A program made the translations under genes and the position numbers. The notes under the pieces were generated by a model. The model was not told the DNA's origin. It saw only the letters and a program-made list of their open reading frames with translations, and ran no database searches. Shown one piece after another: positions 56,586 to 64,000 of a stretch of DNA of 64,000 nucleotides. Origin of the DNA: Undaria pinnatifida (taxonomy: Eukaryota > Sar > Phaeophyceae > Laminariales > Alariaceae); the NCBI GenBank assembly GCA_012845835.1, contig JABAKD010000021.1:2376685-2440684 (forward strand), written 5' to 3'. The stretch's first letter is position 1, and the number at the start of each line of letters is the position of its first letter.

Positions 56586-58240
56586 TTTTCCTATGTTTTC
56601 CAGAGCCTTGTGGTCTGAGAATATTCGGAACTTGGTGCCCCAAAGGTAGCCGCGGAGGCGCTTGAGAGCCCAGACGATGCTGCCAGCCTCTCAATCGAGA
56701 GGGGTCCAATGCCTTTCCGAGTCGAGCGTAGCTCGACTGATGTATGCGATGGGTTTTTATGGAGCCGTCCGTCTGCTCCTGTTCGAGAGCGGCTCCGAAC
56801 CCGTCGATGCAGCCATCGCAGTACACGTGGAACGGGCGAGTGCCGTCGGCGACGGCGTCCCAATCAGGGAAAACGAGGACCGGCGGGGTCGTGAGCTCCG
56901 CCAAGATTTCTCTCACCAACTTCTCCATAGCAGGCGTGAAGGCAAACTTTACCCCCTTCCGAAGGAGAGCGTTAATAGGACGAAGTCTCTTCGATAAGTC
57001 GGGCAAATATTTGCGGTAATAGTTGATACCACCCATGAGTGCGCGCACTTGCTTAACGTCAGTGGGCATCGGCATATTGGTCAATGCCGACACTTTTTCC
57101 GAATTTGGGCGTAGGCCTGCTGGAGAAATAGAGTGGCCTAGAAAGTTCGCATCGGTAGCGCCCAAACGCGCCTTCGAGGGGGAAAGCTTGAGATTGTGCT
57201 TTCGAAGGCGTTCGAAGAGAGGGCGAATCGTCCGAACATGCGTTAACGGGTCGGAGTTGAACACGATGACATCGTCGAGGTAAGCTGTCACCTGTGTCAA
57301 GCCCTTGATCACCTCATTGATAACCTTGACGAACCACCCAGGCGAGGCGCTGCTGCCCTGGGGCATAACGAGCCACTCATAAAGGCCCGTGGGTGTGCAG
57401 AACGCTGTAAGGGGAACTGTGTCCTTGTGTGCCATTATCTGGTGGAACGAGAAAACCAAGTCGAACAGGGAAAACACCCGACCTGAGCCCAAGGAGTCCA
57501 GGACCTGGTCCACGCGCGGAATCGGCAGCTGGCTGAGCTTGCTAATGTGGTTGAGCTTCTTGTAGTTCACCGTGATCCTCACACCGCCAGATTTTTTCGG
57601 GATGACCACCAGCGGGCTCGAGTACGGTGAGGTCGAGTGCTGAATCAGCCCAGCCGCGAGGTACTGGTCAAGGGTCGCGTCCACTTCTCTGGCCAGTATA
57701 GGGTTTATGCGATGGGGCCGTGAAGTGACCGGAGCGCTGCCCCCCGAAACCGAGATTTCAAAGGGCATTAGGGAGCATGACCCAAAATCCATCTTCGAGG
57801 TGGAGAACACGTCAGAAACGTCGCAGAGCACATCCCCCAGTTGCTCAATGGTCGGGGGGTCCCAACCAGGGTCGTGCAAGTCGAACGCAATCTCCTGCAG
57901 GTGCGGTGGGAGTCGGGCCCAGACGCGCAGAAATGCAGAACGTTGGACCGGGTTCAAACGTTCCATAAGCGTCGGCGAGGGCGACGGTACGGCGGGAACT
58001 ATCCCCTCCGCGCCGGTCGGGCTCGCGACCGCAGAGACCTGGCTGTCCGAAGTCTGGCCAGGGTGGGGACCCGCAGCCTTGATAGGGTGTTGCAAGGCAC
58101 CCAGCGGGATGCGCAAAAGTGGGGCGTCGGCGACCCCGATAAGGTCGCCTGGCTCGAGGTCCGCGACACCTATGACGGGAAGCACCCGTCGTCCTGAAGC
58201 AACAAAGTGTTTCTGTTCACTGTAGCAATCCCTATATTTC
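56485..58240 (-). pseudogene. Gypsy reverse transcriptase and start of RNase H
   Basis: The frame is open from 58266, but its first residues (CFLMDGERK) belong to the copia host, so it is chimeric by insertion. Residues 185-345 form the polymerase: YSSPLVVIPKKSGGVRITVN, FSLFDLVFSFHQ near 265, YEWLVMPQGSSASPGWF near 296, and AYLDDVIVF at 328-336 with both catalytic Asp. The thumb/connection follows (FLGHSISPAGL, YYRKYLPDLS). RNase H starts FHVYCDGCIDGFGAALEQEQ. An A/C-run indel at about 56745 shifts the frame, and in the continuing frame a TGA lies at about 56694. The RNase H is therefore broken. Confidence 0.9.
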
Positions 58241-58904
58241 CTTTCTCCATCCATCAAAAAGCACACGCGTCAGGCTTGCATTGCATAAATCCCAAAGTGA
58301 GCAAACACCTACTAAGGTGTGCATGCCACTGTCTTGATGCCTGATATTATGCCGTACAGACGCTTATTCAGCCGGACAATTTCCCCAGACAATCTCCCGC
58401 AACCCTGGGGCAATCGCATGTGAACGTCCTGCTCCAGACGAGATTGCACGAACTTCTGCTCAACGTCAAAATGGCACGAGTTCAGTTCGCACGCCAAAGC
58501 AGCTAAGGACCGAACAATCGAACCGAAACAGGGGGCGCAAACAAGTCTCCAAAACTCACCTTCATTTTATCCTGTTCCCCCCGAGCTACAGATCTTGACT
58601 CCGACGTAGTGGGCCTTCCAAACTAATGTTCCTTCCAGTTGAAGACCCACTTGGCGCCGATGTAGTTGTCAACAGGTTGCCATAACGGCTCGAATGTCCC
58701 CGCATCGAGAAGTCCACGGTACGCATGCCTGTGGGAATATTGCTTGTCGTGGGCGAATTCCGACCGCATGGCCTCGTTGTATTTCTTCGGGACCTTCAGA
58801 TCACTCCCAACAATGCGGCAGATCTGGGGGCTCATGAGGCGGTCGCTGGTCGTGTAGGGAGGCGTTGATGTCGTTGTGGGTTGCGAGTAGCCCCGGCAAT
58901 GCAC
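58240..58904 (-). pseudogene. Copia reverse transcriptase, N-terminal half
   Basis: The first block ends IGAKWVFNWKEH, the classic copia start (G.KWV...K), and is followed by a stop. After it, FGRPTTSESRSVARG and KMKVSFGDLFAPP are readable around stops. The next block, ELNSCHFDVEQKFVQSRLEQ then DVHMRLPQGCGRLSGEIVRL, matches the copia palm (D...AF....L...V.M..P.G). It ends RLYGI, then double stops and residues up to CFLMDGE at the gypsy junction. Confidence 0.85.
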
Positions 58905-58989
58905 TTGATTTCCCCCCGCGTCCCCCTCCCATGCTGGCGTTCCTTGCGGTCGATGTGAGGTGGAATCTCCTCGCAGTCCCCTATACCCG

Positions 58990-59640
58990 GCGGCAACTTA
59001 TCGCGGCGTCAGGCGTCGACGATCTCACCCGTATTCAACATCGATCCCAGCGCCGTGGCGTCCATCCTCGACATTAGACGAACCCGGCGGGCCGAAGACT
59101 GGTACACCGGCGAGGGAGATGACTCTTCCGGCGTGGGGGTGGCCTGGGCCGTCTTGGACCTGGTCCGGCTGGATACCAGCGCATGAGGCACCGGCGGCGT
59201 CGTCGACGGCGGGGATGGTGGTGACGACGGCATCGACGAGAGCGGATGCTCGGGCGTGGTTAATAACCGCACCGTCATAGATCGAGTCCGGCCAGATATC
59301 CGAACAGGCAGGGCGATGGCGGCGGTTCCGGGCGATGGCGGCGGTTCCGGGCGCGGAGATGGTGACGACGACAGCGGCAGAGACGGAGGCAGGGACGGCA
59401 GCGGTAGTGAAGGCGGCGTAGAAGGCAGGGGCGGTAGAGGCGGCAGCGACGGCGAAGATGGTGGCGGCGGCGGCGGCACGAACAATGGTGCTGGTTCGTA
59501 TGTGATGGTGAATGTCGGTGCGGGGGCGGATATGGGCACTGAATCCGCCACTGCACCATCCCCCGGCGGCCGGCACCGGCTGAAACGGAACACGTGGATC
59601 CATCCAAACTAAATGGCGTGTGTAGCAAACGCCGCCCGTC
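58990..59640 (-). pseudogene. Copia integrase-to-reverse-transcriptase linker
   Basis: This is GC-rich, low-complexity sequence between integrase and reverse transcriptase. One frame reads Pro/Ser-rich and contains two RTRS(M/K)T words. Others give Gly- or Ala-rich products, including a spurious plus-strand Gly-rich frame. Such disordered linkers are normal in copia polyproteins. A 17-bp unit, GCGATGGCGGCGGTTCC, is duplicated at about 59313-59350. Confidence 0.6.
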
Positions 59641-60470
59641 GAGACCTCGATGACCTTAACGGCAGATGAGGGTAGTTGTAGCCGTTGTTGACAAAAGTAA
59701 AGGTCTTACCGATTGTACAGGGCATTTGATGTCACGTGCCACGCGTATCATGCCAGGCTAGAAAAATAGGACCATATGTAGCTCCGGTGTTCGCGACAAG
59801 AACACCTATGACGGCGACCACCACCCGATGTTCGCCTTTGTGGCGGAGCGACTGAAGCAAGCAGCAGCCCAGAATACAGCCTCCGGCCATAGCCGGTTGC
59901 CGTTGGCACCGACGTTGGGAAGGCTGGCGACGTCGACGCCACGAGAAAGGCCCTTGACCTCGCGGCGAGCCGCATGGCTCTCTTTTAGCCCGCGCCATAT
60001 CGCACTCTGTCCCACTGCGTTCTGTTGCGGCTTGCGCGGAACCCGTGTACGCTCGGCAGATCTCAACGGAGTCGTAATGGTCCACGTAGCTGTTTCTGAT
60101 GATTTCGCCACCGTTGTCTGAGCGGAACCACTTCGGCGACCCCATGTCGTTCATGTCGGCGACGAACTTCTTCACGAACGTCGTTGTCTCACACTTGCTT
60201 TTCGTGCTTTACGGCCGCATCCACCTCAAAGCGATGTCCACAAACATCATCAATTAAAGAGACCCACCCATGGATGCCCCCTGGGGGCCGGCTAGGTCGA
60301 TGTGGACGGTCTCCATTGGCCTTTCCGCGCGCGAAGTTGTCCCCCGCGGCACTCAAGCGCGTACACCCTTGGCCTCCAAGCACCTTCACATGGCTGAAGT
60401 GTCCCCGTCAAGGTAACGCCCTGCTGCTTTGCCGCTTCCCTCAGCAAACGCTCGTTTAGGTGTCACGAAG
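59641..60470 (-). pseudogene. Copia integrase
   Basis: The gag-pre-integrase remnant reads LNERLLREAAKQQGVTLTGT at 60395-60455. The core then gives FVADMNDMGSPKWFRSDNGG with the second catalytic Asp (SDNGGE). A frameshift follows, and the next frame reads RKPQQNAVGQSAIWRGLKES. Copia integrases carry the catalytic Glu at this point (NAV.ES), but this copy has Gln. It ends with ANGNRLWPEAVFWAAACF and SATKANIGWWSP, the family's usual block. Dead by frameshift and the Glu change. Confidence 0.85.
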
Positions 60471-60528
60471 AAAACTGGGACGTGTTGGCATCGATTTTTT
60501 TTTCACGCTTCCCAACGGAAAAGGGGCG

Positions 60529-61527
60529 TTACCTCGGGGCAAGGACGGCTGCAGTATTGGGGCCTACGATGTCCGTGTCATACACTTGCTGGCCAGGGAC
60601 AACAAGGGGCCGAATCACTACCACCCCTTGCTCTACATCGGAGGGATACCCAGAAGTCGGTCCTGTTGGGAACTGCGTCGATGACGCTACACTTACTTTA
60701 CCCGAAGCAGTGGGTGGGAAACGGACATTCGAGGGTACTACCCCTTCTACACGACGGGGGGAACGGGGATGGGAAACAGTCACCTGGGGTGGGGGGGAAA
60801 GTCCACTACCAGAAATTACGGGAACAGCAGTAAAAGCTGTCTTGGGGTTTGAAGTAGGATCGATACGTGCAGCATACAGGTACGAGCCAATCTCGCTACG
60901 GGGAAACGTCAGTTGCTTGTTCAAGAGGTGCACGCCATCCTTGTCGAGCGTAGTGGTCTGTCTCGCCTGTGCGTCATGAGCTGGGAATTTGTTCGACCCT
61001 ATTCCGTGTGTCAAAATTACACAGGCCAAATTAACCTTGACGTCAGTTGCCGCGTGCATGTTTGGGTTGATACTACGTACGCCACGTAGCCTCATCTCCT
61101 TTCCGCTTCCAATGAGGACTGTCTCCTCACCAGGGGGGATCTCTACCCAGCCATACACGTTGTTGCTCGGATCAGTTGTGACGTGGTTCGTTGCACGGCT
61201 ATCAGACACCCAAAGCTCGATACCTGGCGGACCTGTACGTCGGCTCTCCGCGCCACCCACCCCAAGCTGACCAGCTAGGACCATCCCAGTAATTACTACA
61301 CTCCCAAACATTGAATCTGAATCGCCTTGAGCCACCGAGCGAGCCGTCAGTAGATGCAAAGCGCCATGGAGAGATGAAGATGCTCCGGCTTCAGGGATGA
61401 AGGCAGTGACGGGAGCATGGCTGGGCTTCTGTTGCTGCTGTTGAAGTTCGGGGGTCGGCGGCGGTGGCGGCTGTTGCTGTTCATACCCGATGATGGCAAC
61501 CGGAGGTTGGAGCGTCGGCACCATCAC
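60529..61527 (-). pseudogene. Copia protease region (332-codon frame)
   Basis: After a Pro/Gln-rich start (QQQPPPPPTPELQQQQQ), residues 103-117 read IELWVSDSRATNHVT. This is the aspartic protease site of copia elements (W..DSGA..H.T), here with Gly changed to Arg next to the catalytic Asp. Further on, ETVLIGSGKEMRLRGV and GVHLLNKQLTFPRSEIG follow the usual order before the integrase. The frame is uninterrupted but the active site is altered, so an inactive enzyme is likely. Confidence 0.8.
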
Positions 61528-61653
61528 CGGCAGCGGTGACGGATTCGACTATTGGTGGTCCAGTGGCTGCGGCGTGCAAGCGTTGTCCTGATCCTGCGAC
61601 GTGTGATACGACAAATCGTAGTACGGGTTGGTTTGGAAGCAGTAATGGTCGTG

Positions 61654-63386
61654 TTAATCGTATCCGGTTTCAGTGGCCTCGTCGTTGGTGGGGTCTAATC
61701 CGTGCGCAAGGAAAGCATGTTCGTAGCCAGCGCCAGCCGCGGTCGAAACGGCAATATTCGCTTGGATGTACGAGTGCTGCCATGGATGCGAGCGGTTGAG
61801 CGTGAACTGAGAGGCAAAACGGCCACCAGGGACGGTATCGGCCGGGCGCGATGGCGCGGTTCCGAGGGGCAGCGGATATCCTTGGTGGACTCGCCACGGG
61901 CAATACTGGTGCACGTGCCCCAGCTCGTTGAAGGTTTGACATCGATTGCGAGGATCAGCGCCGTGTGAAGGTGGCTGGTTACAGACCGGGCGAGGAAAGG
62001 TCGGCGGGCACCGAAAGTAATCATAGTCGCCAGAAGAGGGGGGGCACGAAGGCAAACCGTTTCCCATCCCTTGACTTGCTGCCGCACGACCGCCCCCGTA
62101 CCTGACTCCTCCTCCCCTGCCACCGTAACCTCTTCCTCCGGCGTTCCATTGCTGCGGTCTTCCACCCCAACCATGACCACCACCATGGCTGCCAAACTGC
62201 TGCCGTTGCTTCTGTAGTTGTTGACTTTCTGTGGTCGTTGCTGCTGCTGCGGCTGCTGTTGTCGTCACTGTCGTTGTTGTTGCTGCTGCTGCGGCGGCGG
62301 CTACGGCTGCTGCTGTTGTTGCTGCTGTTGTTGCTGCATTTGATGCTGCGGCTGTCCGCCCTCAATTATCGTTCCTCCTGCTCCCAGCCGCGTCCGCCCC
62401 TACCATCGTTCCCGCCTTATCGAGCACCATCGATTCCCTGGCGCGAGCCGGGCATAAACAGACCATGCCCTGCCCAGTCCCTCAACTCCCGCCCCCTCGC
62501 CATTTCCATCTCTTACTGAGCGCAAAGCATCACATTCTCAAGGTCTTTGGAACCCGAATCTGCAGTCGTGAGCAAAATGCTTTTTTGCACTCCAAAGATG
62601 TGGGAAAGGTTGCGGACAAAATGTCGGTCAGCTGCCTGATATCAAAACATCACTCCATGTGTGCTACGTTTACTCCTGAATAGGCTTCCCCTTGCAAAGT
62701 GTTCGTTGGGAGGTTCCCCATCCTTCATTCTCATGTTGTACCAAGATTGGGCTAGTCTGGACGTTTCGGCTTCGACCTAAGGGGTATAGTCTAGTGTTTC
62801 TTGAAGATTTTCCATCCTTCGCTTGGGCTGCAAGCGGCCCAAATCTGGCGACAAACATGGTTCCAACCACGGTTTGCCTTGCCTACTTTCTTCTTCCCAA
62901 ACTCCTTCATCAAGGCTTCCTGGTCAGCTCCTGCCAGCGCTACCCTTATGTGTTTTTCCGTTCCTACCACAATCTGAACGCCCTCCTGCCTATGAAATGC
63001 TGTCATATGTGCCTGGAATGCCAACACCCTTTGCTCTCTATCTTCTCCTGGCCTGAAAAACCCATCGAAAACAGCAGGCTTATCGCTCTACTGAACAACT
63101 CCAATCGTGTCTGTTTGGAAGACTGTTACCTGGTGCGTCAGTTCCCGTTCCAGAGGTATGGACGTCCCAGAAAGCAAGTGTGTCACTTGTTGCACGGGGT
63201 CGGTGGTGGGGTGGGCGTCGCTCCTAGGTCCTTATTCTTGGGCGAGTGCCCTTTCCTCTCTTCCACCTCCCTTGCACGTGTGGAATCTGCTTCGCGTTCG
63301 GCATCCCTCAAAGCAGCCCGTTGCGTCGCGAGCGTTTGTTTTACTTCGATTTGTTGCTGTTCCCTAAGGCTGGTGAGATATTCCAT
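61654..63386 (-). pseudogene. Copia gag, in three frames
   Basis: It starts at MEYLTSLREQQQIEVKQTLA (63386), a coiled-coil N-terminus. A second frame (63027-62791) reads MLAFQAHMTAFHRQEGVQIV through to NRGWNHVCRQIWAACSPSEG, the capsid-like region. A third (62268-61654) is Gly/Arg/Gln-rich and holds a zinc-knuckle-like RCQTFNELGHVHQYCPWR. The second Cys of the usual CxxCxxxGHxxxxC is lost. CAG/CTG triplet runs at 62235-62345 add Gln or Ala tracts. I recall similar gag sequences from brown-algal copia elements. Confidence 0.75.
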
Positions 63387-63433
63387 GGTCACCAGGTTTT
63401 CCGGTGCAATCTCAAACACGAGCCACGGTAGCG

Positions 63434-63722
63434 TGAGGGGATGATATAAACACTGGTTACCTCGGTCCCGCGGTATGACGATGGAATCCACGAGAAGTCG
63501 TAGAGACTTGTAGTAGAACCGTCCCAGCAGGGCAAAAGGATTAAGATAAAAGAGAAGCAGCCACGCGGGCGCGTGATCTCATCGCATAGTTTCCGGATCC
63601 CCAGAGCGAAAAATGATAAACATCCAAATCCTCTCATATCGAACTCCCCAACTATCCGTACTGTACTCCGTTCACCACCTAAGCATATATCTACCTAACT
63701 GTTGCACGAGTGTATTCTTACA
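63434..63722 (-). repeat. Copia 5' LTR
   Basis: This is the partner of 49260-49555 and is colinear throughout. The bases just inside it (minus strand CGCTACCGTGGCTCG...) would hold the primer-binding site; I could not match them to a tRNA end. Confidence 0.9.
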
Positions 63723-64000
63723 TACGGGATAAAATTTTCCACGCGATCTTGATCGCCGTTGTTTGCTCAAAGTTCCTTCGCCGTGGTGATATTTCCCGCC
63801 TAAACATTGTACGACCAAACTCCATACGAGTGGATACCGTGGGTGGTGTGTTGTACACTGTAGGTGCTAGCACTTAGTTTTGTTGGTACAAGGCTAACAC
63901 ATTGAATGAAGTTCAGGTCGGGCAATGTTGCGGTAGAAGGTTTATACATATTTTCCCACATTGATATGACTGACACCGGTATAAAACTGAGGTTTTATTT
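63723..64000. other. Flank beyond the copia element
   Basis: Nothing recognisable. It starts with TACGG, the probable target duplication of the copia insertion. Confidence 0.5.

Larger units (their letters stand above)
52264..58240 (-). mobile_element. Ty3/gypsy element nested in copia, 5'-truncated, with chromodomain-like tail
   Basis: On the minus strand the order is reverse transcriptase, RNase H, long linker, zinc-binding region, integrase, then chromodomain-like and Tudor-like tail. Reverse transcriptase before integrase defines Ty3/gypsy. It is inserted in the copia palm: copia residues CFLMDGE end at about 58245 and HVDD resumes at about 52250. No gag, protease or 5' LTR is found, because coding starts within about 30 bases of the junction. 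The stretch 52264-53370 presumably holds the 3' untranslated region and any 3' LTR. Exact edges are estimates. Confidence 0.8.
49260..63722 (-). mobile_element. Ty1/copia LTR retrotransposon, split by a nested gypsy element
   Basis: Read on the minus strand, the order is 5' LTR (63434-63722), gag, protease, integrase, linker, reverse transcriptase part 1, foreign insert, reverse transcriptase part 2, RNase H, 3' LTR (49260-49555). Integrase before reverse transcriptase defines Ty1/copia. The LTRs start TGTAAGAATA and end CCTCA on that strand. The flanking 5-mers TAGGG (49255-49259) and TACGG (63723-63727) are a plausible target duplication with one change. A purine-rich tract (AAGAGTAGGAGGGA) lies just before the 3' LTR. 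Stops, frameshifts and altered catalytic residues throughout mean the copy is dead. Confidence 0.9.

Noticed and set aside
62231-62683. Plus-strand frame with long Ala/Val runs
   Set aside because: It is the reverse reading of the CTG/CAG triplet run in the copia gag.
1-64000. tRNA and rRNA genes
   Set aside because: I saw no cloverleaf with A- and B-box sequences or rRNA core words; a covariance search could still find one.

Overview
The window looks like nuclear DNA of a multicellular stramenopile, most probably a brown alga. The grounds are a Ty1/copia element whose gag, integrase and RNase H resemble brown-algal copia elements I remember, GT-AG introns of one to several kilobases with small exons between them, and a dense load of degraded transposons and repeats. 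There is no bacterial gene organisation, no rRNA or recognisable tRNA, and no CRISPR array. The organism call is inference; no search was run.

Layout. 1-7.3 kb is gene-poor and holds diverged local repeats and two related MITEs (4224-4464, 4720-4961). 7.35-10.24 kb is a decayed non-LTR retrotransposon (reverse transcriptase plus Cys/His knuckle and probable restriction-like endonuclease). 10.2-18.7 kb is a patchwork of dispersed repeats. It is interrupted by a CAGT-ended TIR element (11791-13300) and a second TIR element (16710-17499). 21.9-23.4 kb contains a 652-bp tandem duplication and a 66-bp tandem duplication.

From about 27-29 kb to 46562 I infer one plus-strand split gene. Its candidate exons are separated by large, transposon-filled introns, and their phases fit end to end from 29169 onward. 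It encodes a Cys-containing, probably extracellular region, an Asp/Thr/Ser-rich stretch, one membrane segment and a basic/Ser-rich tail. I do not recognise the family. One exon lies in an exact 234-bp tandem duplication. The introns hold a perfect 24-bp-TIR, TA-flanked pogo-like element (32677-34069), a LINE reverse transcriptase fragment (40087-40404, minus) and G-rich repeat arrays. Just past the stop codon is a six-unit, ~72-bp minisatellite.

49260-63722 is a Ty1/copia retrotransposon on the minus strand with both LTRs. It is split inside its reverse transcriptase by a 5'-truncated Ty3/gypsy element with a chromodomain-like tail. Both elements carry stops, frameshifts and altered key residues, so neither is autonomous as read.
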